NCBI GenBank assembly: GCA_011390205.1
Contig: JAABSX010000026.1
Coordinates: forward strand, 1-55,634
Length of the DNA: 55,634 bases
Reading direction: 5' to 3'
DNA from: Microscillaceae bacterium
GTDB lineage: Bacteria > Bacteroidota > Bacteroidia > Cytophagales > Microscillaceae
A model generated the notes under the pieces. The model was given only the letters and a program-made list of their open reading frames with translations. It did not search any database and was not told where the DNA came from. The position numbers were made by a program, and so were the translations under genes. This document shows, in pieces, positions 8,132 to 15,611 of the stretch (positions within the stretch are counted from its first letter, which is position 1; each line of letters starts with the position of its first letter).

Positions 8132-8695
8132 ATGGATAAACAACCTGTAAAGGAATTTAATTTTTTTGAGTACCATACTCAAATTAGCAATGACAACATC
8201 TTGCTCTCCTACAAAGGTCCCCTGACTGATGTACTCCTGTCTGAGTTTAGCCGTGATATTCGCAATAAATTGCAAAAAGAAGAATCCAAAACGGGCAAAA
8301 AGGTTTTTGCCATCTTTATGGAGCTTGCGCAGAATGTCTTGTTTTATTCCAAAGAAGAGAATCATTTTGGCAATAATCACGACAAAGTAGGCACCCTTGT
8401 TATCATCCAAAGAGATGAGTTTTATCAACTCATCACAGGCAACTTGGTCTTCAAGAAAGACATCCCCTTTCTGGCAGAAAAATGCGAGGTAGTAAACTCC
8501 CTTGACCGTGAGGCACTCCGTGAATACAAGAGACAACTCCGCAACTCTCCCAAAGAAGAAGAAAGCAGGGGTGCGGGCATCGGCTTGGTGCAGGCAGCCC
8601 TCACTTCAGACAACCCTCTCGGCTATCAAATCCAAGAGCTCTCAGGTGATTTTGCATTTTTTGTGCTGACTGTCAGCGTAAAAAATAGAGATTAA
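8132..8695 (+). CDS. SiaB-family (GHKL-fold) protein kinase
   Basis: 187 residues. The pattern fits the SiaB/DUF6272 family, HATPase-like serine kinases that phosphorylate a small STAS-like partner (SiaC) in partner-switching pathways. A helix with an N-box-like motif, FAIFMELAQNVLFYSKEE (about residues 62-79), supplies the Glu/Asn of a GHKL ATP site. A glycine-rich RGAGIGLVQAAL (about 147-158) looks like the G2 box. No SiaA phosphatase or SiaC gene adjoins it. The STAS-like protein at 18255-18863 is a distant candidate, by inference only. A strong terminator follows. Confidence 0.75.
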   Translation: MDKQPVKEFNFFEYHTQISNDNILLSYKGPLTDVLLSEFSRDIRNKLQKEESKTGKKVFAIFMELAQNVLFYSKEENHFGNNHDKVGTLVIIQRDEFYQLITGNLVFKKDIPFLAEKCEVVNSLDREALREYKRQLRNSPKEEESRGAGIGLVQAALTSDNPLGYQIQELSGDFAFFVLTVSVKNRD

Positions 8696-8718
8696 TTTAT
8701 TTCGTGCATCCTTAAAAA

Positions 8719-8752
8719 CCCTCTGGCATGTAGTGTGTCAGAGGGTATTTTT
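8719..8752 (+). terminator. Rho-independent terminator after the siaB-like gene
   Basis: Stem CCCTCTG (8719-8725) and CAGAGGG (8739-8745) with a 13-nt loop, then TA and TTTTT (8748-8752). Confidence 0.8.
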
Positions 8753-8789
8753 ATGTTCGGGCCTGTAACTAGAAAGATTGACTTTTTTC

Positions 8790-8815
8790 AGTACAAAAAA
8801 TAATAACTAAATTGC
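8790..8815 (+). repeat. Partial copy of the toxin-antitoxin leader repeat
   Basis: The AAAAATAATAACTAAATTGC segment here matches the 3' half of the leaders at 9214-9290 and 9929-10003. It sits at the same distance class before the first, degenerate module. The 5' half of the repeat (ACACACCTCTTTCC) is not visible here. Confidence 0.45.
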
Positions 8816-8838
8816 TATCACAAAAAAATCTAAAAAAG

Positions 8839-9202
8839 ATGAAAGTAGAATGCAGTTAAGATGAGTTAGCACTTCATTTACCTATTTTGCCTCAAAATGA
8901 GATGAATGAATTGATAGAAGCTATCGAGCGGCTATATACAGGTTTTGAACAAAACAGAGTAAAAAAAGAACTATTACAAAAATATGCTATCAAAATACAG
9001 CCTATTACTGATAAAACTCAAAACATATAAACAACCCAATATGATGAAAATAGTGGGCATATTACCCAATGATGAAGCTTTTGAAGACCCTTGGATTGCT
9101 GCTTGTGCATCTATTTTAGGAGCAAAACTGATTACCACCGACCAAGATTTTAGCCATTTGCACCAAGTATATTTGGAGGTGATACAAGTCCCTCTTAAAT
9201 AA
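8839..9202 (+). pseudogene. Degenerate toxin-antitoxin module, PIN-domain remnant
   Basis: The first of three tandem modules. An antitoxin-sized frame (8839-9030) starts MKVECS, hits TAA at 8857 after six codons, then stays open (DELALHLPILPQNEMNELIE...). A stop changed from Leu (TTA) would be the simplest lesion. In a different, overlapping frame (about 8984-9202) the C-terminal half of a PIN nuclease can be read: PNDEAFEDPWIAACASILGA and LITTDQDFSHL are the usual acidic C-terminal motifs. The N-terminal PIN strand with its first Asp (MxxLxDTN) is missing, which points to an internal deletion that fused antitoxin to toxin tail. It is probably non-functional. An alternative is a short PIN-like gene starting at 8984. 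Confidence 0.65.
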
Positions 9203-9213
9203 ACCTTGCTCAA

Positions 9214-9290
9214 AATTCAACAGAACCCTATGACACACACCTCTTTCCGCTGTTTTGCATTTTTCTATTTAAAAATAATCGTTAAATTGC
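9214..9290 (+). repeat. Leader repeat copy 1 upstream of a toxin-antitoxin module
   Basis: A segment starting ATTCAAC, continuing GACACACACCTCTTTCC, CTGTTTT and AAAAATAAT and ending TAAATT. It recurs at 9929-10003 in the same order, and in part at 8790-8815 and 10839-10868. It lies between the end of one module and the start codon of the next (9312), so it probably carries the module's promoter or operator. Confidence 0.7.
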
Positions 9291-9311
9291 TTCAAGAAAG
9301 ATACAGTAACC

Positions 9312-9539
9312 ATGGATAATCAACTTATATTACAACAACTTGCACAACTACCTGATAAAGCCAAAGAAGAAGCCTTACTATTTTTGGAGTTTCTGATGAG
9401 TAAATACGATATAGTAACTACCCAAAAACAACCTAAAGTACAAAACAAAAGAATCTTTGGTATCTCAAAAGGCGATTACCAGATGCAAAGCAACTTCAAT
9501 GATGAATTAGAAGACTTCAAACCCTATATGCCCGAATGA
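9312..9539 (+). CDS. DUF2281-like antitoxin of a VapBC module
   Basis: 75 residues. The N-terminal helix LAQLPDKAKEEALLFLEFLM (about 11-30) is the hallmark of the small DUF2281/VapB-type antitoxins of Bacteroidota and cyanobacteria. The middle is basic and the C-terminal tail is acidic (ELEDFKPYMPE), as expected for the toxin-binding part. The stop codon overlaps the start of the toxin gene in ATGA, so the two are translationally coupled. The frame is intact, while its toxin partner is frameshifted. Confidence 0.8.
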   Translation: MDNQLILQQLAQLPDKAKEEALLFLEFLMSKYDIVTTQKQPKVQNKRIFGISKGDYQMQSNFNDELEDFKPYMPE

Positions 9540-9920
9540 AATATTTGGTAGATACGCATACTTTTATTTGGTTTACAAGCGGAGATGCACAACTGAGTAA
9601 TACAGCTCGAATACTTATAGAGGATACTCAAAATGATATTTATTTGAGTACAGCCTCGATATGGGAAATAGCTATCAAATACAGTATGGGCAAACTTAAT
9701 CTAAACAAAACCTTTGACAAGGTATGGGACGATATTCAAAATAATCAAATTACACTTTTACCAATTGATTTTGAGGCAACACTTGTGCTCTCTACACTGC
9801 CCCTTCATCACAAAGACCCCCTTTGACAGGATGATTATCGCTCAAGCACAGCAGCTCAATATTCCCATTATTGGCAAAGATGAAATCTTTAAAAATTATC
9901 CTATCACACTTATATGGTAG
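9536..9920 (+). pseudogene. VapC-type PIN toxin, frameshifted at a C-run
   Basis: From ATG 9536 the frame reads a canonical VapC N-terminus: YLVDTHTFIWF with the first catalytic Asp, then LSTASIWEIAIKYSMGKLNL with the Glu. It stops at 9824-9826 after HHKDPL. One base off, the sequence continues KTPFDRMIIAQAQQLNIPII to a stop at 9918-9920, which is the missing PIN C-terminus (DPFDRM...A...). The break is at a run of five C (9817-9821); four C would restore a 127-residue VapC reading HHKDPFDRMIIAQ. The truncated product lacks the last acidic residues of the RNase active site. A sequencing error or phase-variable tract could look the same. Confidence 0.85.
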
Positions 9921-9928
9921 AGCATAAG

Positions 9929-10003
9929 AATTCAACGAAACCGAATGACACACACCTCTTTCCTCTGTTTTATATTTTCAACATAAAAAATAATGACTAA
10001 ATT
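9929..10003 (+). repeat. Leader repeat copy 2 upstream of the third module
   Basis: The same order of blocks as 9214-9290: ATTCAAC, GACACACACCTCTTTCC, CTGTTTT, AAAAATAAT and TAAATT. It begins directly after the end of the second module (9920) and stops 20 bp before the next antitoxin start (10024). Confidence 0.7.
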
Positions 10004-10023
10004 AGATTTTCAAAACTAAATAT

Positions 10024-10236
10024 ATGGAAGCATTACAACAACCTTTATCCAATGCACAAGTAGAGATTTTAAAATTATTATCTACCAATCTCTCTGAAAG
10101 TGAGTTAGAAGAACTCAAAAATGAACTGGCACAATTCTACGCCAAAAAAGCCATCCAATCCGCCAATCAGGCTTGGAAAGAAAAAGGTTTATCCAACGAA
10201 ACAATGGATCAATGGCTGAATGAAGATGCCCAATAA
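10024..10236 (+). CDS. Putative antitoxin of the third PIN module
   Basis: 70 residues, acidic and helical. The N-terminal part (QVEILKLLSTNLSESELEEL) and a central ELAQFYAKKAIQSANQAW helix resemble the short antitoxin-like proteins encoded ahead of PIN-family toxins in Bacteroidota and cyanobacteria. It has no DNA-binding motif I can name. It overlaps the ancestral toxin start (ATG 10226), the usual antitoxin-toxin arrangement. The frame is intact. Confidence that it is a gene is good; the antitoxin role is inferred from context. Confidence 0.75.
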   Translation: MEALQQPLSNAQVEILKLLSTNLSESELEELKNELAQFYAKKAIQSANQAWKEKGLSNETMDQWLNEDAQ

Positions 10237-10618
10237 ACTATAAATAGTGGTAGATACCAATGTGCTGCTGGTAAGTATCTCCGAATACTCCAAATATCAT
10301 TGGCTATTTCTGAGCATATTAAATGATGAATTTGATATCTTACTCAGCAATGAAATACTATTGGAATACACCGAAGTATTTACCCATAAAATGGGAGAGG
10401 CAACTTCCAATAATACTTTGCGAACATTACTGAACCTACCCAATGCTATCTTAACTACCCCTTTTTATCATTGGAATTTAATCAACCAAGATGAAGATGA
10501 CAATAAATTTGTGGATTGCGCTGTGGCTGGCAATGCTCACTACATCGTAACTGGACATGCAAATAAAAAGCGGACAAAAGGCAGACTCTTCTATGATTTA
10601 TATGCAGCTTCGCCGTGA
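10226..10618 (+). pseudogene. PIN-family toxin with early stop and replaced C-terminus
   Basis: From ATG 10226 the frame reads MPNKL, then TAA at 10241, then IVVDTNVLLVSISEYSKYHW, a normal N-terminus of the 'putative toxin, PIN family' group. One base change (TAA back to AAA, Lys) would restore it. GTG at 10247 could reinitiate just inside the domain and still keeps the first Asp. The core continues with LLSNEILLEYTEVF and DEDDNKFVDCAVAGNAHYIVT, holding the other acidic residues. After IVT (about 10553) the expected NDKHF-type ending is absent and is replaced by an unrelated tail of about 20 residues ending at 10618. Probably inactive, though a GTG-started 123-residue protein cannot be excluded. 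Confidence 0.75.
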
Positions 10619-10703
10619 ACAAGAGCTTAATCAACAGATTAAAATTCAGCAACTACAGAATCAGTTAGATGAGATGAGGGTAGCACCTGAGGAAGGAAAC
10701 TAA
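10557..10703 (+). pseudogene. 3' fragment of an unrelated coiled-coil gene
   Basis: In a different frame from the toxin, 48 codons are open from ATG 10557 to TAA 10701-10703. They read as a glutamine-rich helix (MQLRREQELNQQIKIQQLQN, then a short acidic end). It looks like the C-terminus of another protein fused onto the truncated toxin at about 10555, marking a recombination junction. It could also be a real small ORF; I cannot name a family. Confidence 0.4.
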
Positions 10704-10752
10704 GCGTTTGTAATAAAAATAACACATTCATAGTTGCTTGGTGCAAGATTAT

Positions 10753-10785
10753 AAGCCTTCGAAGACTTTGAATCTTTGAAGGCTT
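10753..10785. other. Strong stem-loop
   Basis: AAGCCTTCGAAGA (10753-10765) pairs with TCTTTGAAGGCTT (10773-10785) over 13 positions with one mismatch and a 7-nt loop. A short T-run (10792-10796) lies a few bases downstream, so it may be a terminator for the fragment that ends at 10703. Confidence 0.5.
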
Positions 10786-10838
10786 GATGGGCTTTTTGTC
10801 ATCAAAAAAGATTTTCTCAGGGCGATTATCATCTTGTA

Positions 10839-10868
10839 GCACACCTCTTTCATCTGCTATTTTATAGA
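10839..10868 (+). repeat. Partial leader repeat copy at the right edge of the island
   Basis: GCACACCTCTTTCATCTGCT followed by ATTTTATAGA aligns with the middle of the 9929-10003 repeat (ACACACCTCTTTCCTCTGTTTTATA in pieces). No antitoxin frame follows. Confidence 0.5.
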
Positions 10869-11144
10869 CATTAGCTCAAGAACTGCATCTTATGTCATCG
10901 GCGACAATACAAAACAATATTGTGTCTGTTTACTTTTTCATTCCAAAGTATTTTGGTTTTCCGACGATTTTTATGGTGTTAAAATTATAAAATAGCCCTC
11001 AGTCTGTTTTTAAAAATAACCGCAGACAGAAGCCCACCGTCAGAGAAATATTACAAAAATTGTCAGACAAGTCTATATTTTTTGAGTGATGCATTTTTTT
11101 GTGTTTATTTGGTGATTATTTTATCCATAAAATGTAATTCACTC

Positions 11145-12527
11145 ATGAAAACACTGTATCTTTTAAATTTACTCAAAACCTTTTTTATAGGAATCTTCCT
11201 CTTCACAATACAGCACACATCTGCACAAGAAGCTACACCTCCTGCCAGTGATGGCAAAATCTACCAAATTACACAGGCCGTCTCTGCTAAACGCATAGAA
11301 AAGGACATCCAAGCATTGGTGGGTTTTGGCACTCGTAGCACACTCTCTGATACTGTCTCTAGCACGAGGGGAATCGGGGCGGCTCGCCGCTGGATAAAGG
11401 CAGAGTTTGACAAAATATCTAAAGAATGTGGAGGCTGCCTAGAGGTTTACTACCAACGCAATCTGGTCAAAAAAGGAGAATACCCTCGTGTGGCAGAAGA
11501 TACCTATGTGGTCAATGTCATCGCTATTCAGAAAGGCACAGACTCCCCCAACAACTATGTCATCATGTCTGGTGATATAGACTCTAGAGCCTCTGATGTA
11601 ACAGATGGCAAGATAGATGCCCCAGGAGCCAATGACAATGCAAGTGGTGTAGCTGGCACACTCGAGGCTGCACGGGTGCTTACTAAATACAAGTTCAAAA
11701 ACAGCATCGTCTATGCCACACTTTCTGGAGAGGAACAAGGACTTATTGGAGGAAAATTTATGGCAATAGAAGCCAAACAAAAAGGCTGGAATATCATGGG
11801 TGTACTAAATAATGACATGATTGGCAATATAGAAGGCATTGATGGGGTGATAGATAACCGCAGCTTTAGGATTTTCTCAGAGCCTACCCCTGTAACAGAG
11901 ACTGAGCAGGAGCGCAACAGAAGGAGATTCTACGGAGGTGAGGTAGATGGTATCTCTCGGCAGCTGGCACGCTATGTCTTGAGGATGACTCATACGTATA
12001 TGCCTGAAATGAATCCTAAAATGGTCTATAGACTTGATAGATTCGGAAGAGGAGGACATCACCGCCCATTCAATGATGAGGGCTTTGCAGGAATCCGAAT
12101 CATGGAAACCCACGAAAACTATAACAGACAGCACCAAGACATCAGGGTAGAAAACGGGATTGAATATGGGGATGTAATAGAAGGTGTAAACTTTGGATAT
12201 GCTGCCAAGCTCACCGCCGTCAATGCCATCACGATGGCAGGGCTGGCATGGGCACCTGCTGCCCCCAAAGATGTTAAAATAGGGGGTGCTGTGCAGCCCT
12301 CTACCAAACTTGCCTGGACTATAGAAGAACAACCCAACTTGGCTGGCTACAAAATCTACTGGAGAGATACTACTGCCCCACAGTGGCAGCACTCTAGATT
12401 TGTGGGTAAGGTAAGTGAATTTACACTCGAGAATATCGTCATAGACAATTATCTCTTCGGAGTAGCTGCCGTGGGCAAAGATGGACACGAAAGTGTGGTG
12501 GTCTTTCCTTCACAACTTATCCGATAA
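11145..12527 (+). CDS. Secreted M28-family metallopeptidase with C-terminal FN3-like domain
   Basis: The start at 11145 (signal peptide to about residue 28, ending TSAQE) gives 460 residues. An upstream in-frame ATG at 11082 would bury the signal and is rejected. The core is a di-zinc M28 aminopeptidase fold. ANDNASG (about 162-168) gives the bridging Asp, SGEEQGLIGG gives the catalytic Glu pair, NNDMIGN gives a metal Asp, and HHRPFND (about 305) gives the last His. The first metal ligand, normally His in GHxDS, is Asp here (SGDIDSR). Residues 370-455 look like a fibronectin-type-III-like domain (LAWTIEEQPNLAGYKIYW). The likely role is extracellular peptide degradation. No neighbouring operon partner. 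Confidence 0.9.
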   Translation: MKTLYLLNLLKTFFIGIFLFTIQHTSAQEATPPASDGKIYQITQAVSAKRIEKDIQALVGFGTRSTLSDTVSSTRGIGAARRWIKAEFDKISKECGGCLEVYYQRNLVKKGEYPRVAEDTYVVNVIAIQKGTDSPNNYVIMSGDIDSRASDVTDGKIDAPGANDNASGVAGTLEAARVLTKYKFKNSIVYATLSGEEQGLIGGKFMAIEAKQKGWNIMGVLNNDMIGNIEGIDGVIDNRSFRIFSEPTPVTETEQERNRRRFYGGEVDGISRQLARYVLRMTHTYMPEMNPKMVYRLDRFGRGGHHRPFNDEGFAGIRIMETHENYNRQHQDIRVENGIEYGDVIEGVNFGYAAKLTAVNAITMAGLAWAPAAPKDVKIGGAVQPSTKLAWTIEEQPNLAGYKIYWRDTTAPQWQHSRFVGKVSEFTLENIVIDNYLFGVAAVGKDGHESVVVFPSQLIR

Positions 12528-12541
12528 CACAGTGTCTTAGA

Positions 12542-12591
12542 GAAGACCTGATAGCTGGTTTGGTTTAAAAATAGCCAACTATCAGGTCTTC
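12542..12591 (+). terminator. Long hairpin after the peptidase gene
   Basis: A perfect 13-bp stem GAAGACCTGATAG (12542-12554) and CTATCAGGTCTTC (12579-12591), extended inward by a few imperfect pairs. It has no T-run, so termination is plausible but not certain. Confidence 0.55.
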
Positions 12592-12713
12592 ACCCATGCT
12601 TATCCGAGATAGGCAAAAAGAAATTCGTCAAAAAAGAAGATAGACTCGTAAAGTAATACCACCATTCTATCAATTCAGTAATGGGAGTTTTAGCAAAAAT
12701 ATACTTTTGAAGA

Positions 12714-15611
12714 ATGAGGTTAAAGATGTTTGTAATAGTATGTTTGTGTTTATGGCTGAGTAAATCCATATCAGCACAAACGCCCTATATCAAAGCGATT
12801 AATTATCCTTACCAAATCAACACAAGAACCATCTATGATTTATACTCAGATACACAGGGGCAAATATGGCTAGGCACTGACTACGGGTTGTTTAGATTTA
12901 ATGGAAAACAAACCCACGCTATCCCCTTTGAAGAATCTAGGCAGGCAGACTTTACGCATCTCAAAAAAGACGCACAAGGGCGAATTTGGGGCATGAACTT
13001 TGCCAATCAACTGGCTTACCTCAGCAATGATACCCTTAGATTATTCCATTTTCCGAGAGAACTCCAGCTCCAAGGCAATCTCATAGATTTTGATTTTACG
13101 GCTGAGTGTATTTGGCTTTGCACAGACGTCATGGTAGTGGCAGTTCACCTTCAATCAAACAAAGTACTTTACAAATACGAAGAATACAAGGCACAATTTT
13201 ACCACATCAAGGCATTCAAAAATAAAATCCATATACTCAAAGCAGGTGAAGATATGGTCTGTGATGAACAAGGGTCTATGAAAATCATCCCGATGTATCT
13301 AAAAAATGTAGGCAGATTTACTGTCAAAGGGGATGAACTACTTGCCATACACAGAGAAAATTTCTCGAGAAAAGCCTGTAAATTTAAAGGAAAAGTTTGG
13401 GAAGAAGTCCCTGATTTTTATATCCCTGACTCAGAGGTCATCTACCACTCTAGCACAAGCTCAGATAACAAGACCTGGATATGCACCAATCAAGGAGGCT
13501 GGCTTTGGGATAGCAATACTGGCGAGACAAGAAACTTGTTCCCGCGAATGCAAGTAAGTGATGTGATACAAGATTATCAAGGGAATTACTGGATTAGCAC
13601 ACTCAACAATGGATTATGGTTTTGCCCTTCTCTTAAATCATTGGTATTTGTACCTATTGACGAACTCAAAAAAAACAATACCCTCATCACTGACATAGAA
13701 GCAAGCACAAATACCGATAAATATTGGGTATCTAGTGGCAACGGACGCAGCTATTACACAAAGTTAGGAGGCATCCCTGATTTTTATCTGGAAGGAGATT
13801 TCAAAAAAGAAATATCACATCTTACCCATAACCCTCGCCAAAATGAAATCATCAACACTTCAGGGGTGTTTAACACAAGTACCAAAGCCTACACACCCCT
13901 ACCCGCCCCCAAAGATTTTAGACTCTACCGCCAGCACTACCTGCTCAATGCACGTGCTTTTAGGGCTGAGTGGCTCATCCCTTTTGGAAGCACCAAGCCC
14001 CCCCCAAAAAAATTATTTGGAATAAGACTCAATTCTAGTAACAACTTACTCTTTGGCTACCCTACCTATCTTATCAGGGCACAGCGCAGCTACAGTGTCT
14101 GCATAGACAGTATTCACCAAAAATACTGGGTAGGCTATGCAGATGATTTGTATGAATATGATTTTGAGGGAAAAAGCAAAATCATCAGAACACCAGAGGG
14201 AACTCCCATCACTGCCCGAAATATGTGCATAGACAAGCATGGAAGGCTTTATGTAGCTACTTTTAACCAAGGGCTACTCATCATCAAAAACCAAGCAATC
14301 ATCCAAAAAATTGGTAAATCAAACCTCCTCAAAAGCAACCGTATCCGAAAAGTCATCAACCAAAATGATACTATCTGGATAGGTACCAATGAGGAAATAG
14401 GATACTTCAGCCCCAATCAAAGGCGTTTTGTGGATGTACTTGGTAGCCACAGCATTGGCAAGATTACCTACCAAGATTTTATACCCACCCCCAAAGCATT
14501 GCTCATTGCTTCTGGGTTTGAAGTGCTGTATCTCCCTCGGCAAAACAGCAAGAAAACTAGCAGACTCGAAATCAGGAAACCGCAGTTTTATCAAAAATAC
14601 AGCAACGTACAGATTATCCTAGAAATGCTTAACTATACCAACCCCGAGTACAGCAGGTTCTATTATAGACTCGTGGGCATAGACAAAAAATGGCAAAGCA
14701 TAGACGATATTCAGGCATCTCTAAGATATAGCCAACTCTATGCAGGCAGCTACATCCTAGAATACTACGCCTCTGATGAGTTCTCGAGGGTAAGAAGCAA
14801 TGTACTCAAGCTTGAATTTGAAGTGCCTAAACAGTGGTGGCAGAAGGGGTGGTTTTATGCCCTAAGCACCATGAGTATCTTGCTTCTTCTAGTGCTGATA
14901 TTCTATACTTGGCTCAGAAAAGCACAAGCCCGACAGTCATTCAGAGAGCAAATATGGGTATCACAGCTCAAAGCCATCAAAGCACAAATGAACCCACACT
15001 TTCTCTACAATATCCTTAATACTGTGCAGGGGCTTGTCTATAGCAATCGTAGAAGTGAAGCCGCAGAGCTTCTAGGCAGATTTAGTGACCTGATGAGAAA
15101 TGTACTCGAAAGCTCAGAAATACCCTACCTGCCACTTCAAGATGAAATCAATACCATCGAACTCTACCTGCAGCTAGAAAAAAGCAGGTTTGAAGGGCAA
15201 GATTTTAAATACAGTATTGAATACCAAGAAGTAAAAGATTTATTGGAATACGAAATCCCCTCTATGCTTATACAGCCCTTCGTAGAGAATGCCCTCAAAC
15301 ACGGGCTTCTCCACAAAAAAAATAAAAAAAGAGTGGCTGTCCATTTTTATAAAAAAAACAATGCCCTAGCCATCTCTATCGAAGACAATGGAATAGGCAG
15401 AGAACACGCAGCCAAAATCAAACAAAGACAAGCACACAGAGTAACACAATTTACGATGAATGCTACACAACAACGCATAGACTTACTCAATAAAATGGGG
15501 AAATTTAAGATTAACTTTCATATTACAGACTTAAATAATCACCCTCAAACACAACAAACAGGCACTCGAGTAGAATTACTGATTGGGTTCTTAAAACATT
15601 CACACGTATGA
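12714..15611 (+). CDS. LytS-type sensor histidine kinase with extracellular propeller
   Basis: 965 residues. A signal peptide (ending SISAQT) leads into a periplasmic two-component-regulator beta-propeller (about 30-620), visible as repeats such as GQIWLGTDYGLFRFNG, GRIWGMNF, GNYWISTLNNGLW and GRLYVATFNQGLLI. A Y_Y_Y-type Ig domain follows (about 630-700, YYRLVGIDKKW, LYAGSYILEYYA), then one membrane helix (about 712-735). The cytoplasmic part has a coiled linker and a His_kinase (LytS/YehU) domain with the phospho-acceptor in AQMNPHFLYN (about residue 763). The ATPase has PFVENALKHG and EDNGIGREHA. The gene overlaps its response regulator by 4 bp. The ligand is unknown; propellers of this type often sense carbohydrate or envelope signals. 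Confidence 0.93.
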   Translation: MRLKMFVIVCLCLWLSKSISAQTPYIKAINYPYQINTRTIYDLYSDTQGQIWLGTDYGLFRFNGKQTHAIPFEESRQADFTHLKKDAQGRIWGMNFANQLAYLSNDTLRLFHFPRELQLQGNLIDFDFTAECIWLCTDVMVVAVHLQSNKVLYKYEEYKAQFYHIKAFKNKIHILKAGEDMVCDEQGSMKIIPMYLKNVGRFTVKGDELLAIHRENFSRKACKFKGKVWEEVPDFYIPDSEVIYHSSTSSDNKTWICTNQGGWLWDSNTGETRNLFPRMQVSDVIQDYQGNYWISTLNNGLWFCPSLKSLVFVPIDELKKNNTLITDIEASTNTDKYWVSSGNGRSYYTKLGGIPDFYLEGDFKKEISHLTHNPRQNEIINTSGVFNTSTKAYTPLPAPKDFRLYRQHYLLNARAFRAEWLIPFGSTKPPPKKLFGIRLNSSNNLLFGYPTYLIRAQRSYSVCIDSIHQKYWVGYADDLYEYDFEGKSKIIRTPEGTPITARNMCIDKHGRLYVATFNQGLLIIKNQAIIQKIGKSNLLKSNRIRKVINQNDTIWIGTNEEIGYFSPNQRRFVDVLGSHSIGKITYQDFIPTPKALLIASGFEVLYLPRQNSKKTSRLEIRKPQFYQKYSNVQIILEMLNYTNPEYSRFYYRLVGIDKKWQSIDDIQASLRYSQLYAGSYILEYYASDEFSRVRSNVLKLEFEVPKQWWQKGWFYALSTMSILLLLVLIFYTWLRKAQARQSFREQIWVSQLKAIKAQMNPHFLYNILNTVQGLVYSNRRSEAAELLGRFSDLMRNVLESSEIPYLPLQDEINTIELYLQLEKSRFEGQDFKYSIEYQEVKDLLEYEIPSMLIQPFVENALKHGLLHKKNKKRVAVHFYKKNNALAISIEDNGIGREHAAKIKQRQAHRVTQFTMNATQQRIDLLNKMGKFKINFHITDLNNHPQTQQTGTRVELLIGFLKHSHV

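Larger units (their letters stand above)
10704..11144. other. Gene-poor spacer with a hairpin and a decayed leader repeat
   Basis: It holds a long stem-loop at 10753-10785 and a partial copy of the toxin-antitoxin leader repeat at 10839-10868. The rest, up to the peptidase start, has no reading frame I support. The remnant repeat suggests that a fourth module once followed or that the array was cut here. Confidence 0.5.

Noticed and set aside
9214-9290. attC-like integron recombination site (ATTCAAC at the left, GTTAAAT at the right)
   Set aside because: Both consensus cores occur in this copy, but the interior is not palindromic, the second copy (9929-10003) lacks the right core, and no integron integrase is seen.
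10639-10842. Minus-strand frame in the spacer after the toxin island
   Set aside because: It runs across the long stem-loop and antisense to the coiled-coil fragment, and shows no protein-like pattern.
12702-12709. TACTTTTG as the -7 promoter box of the sensor kinase gene
   Set aside because: No TTTG at the right distance, and it would place the transcription start after the chosen ATG 12714.
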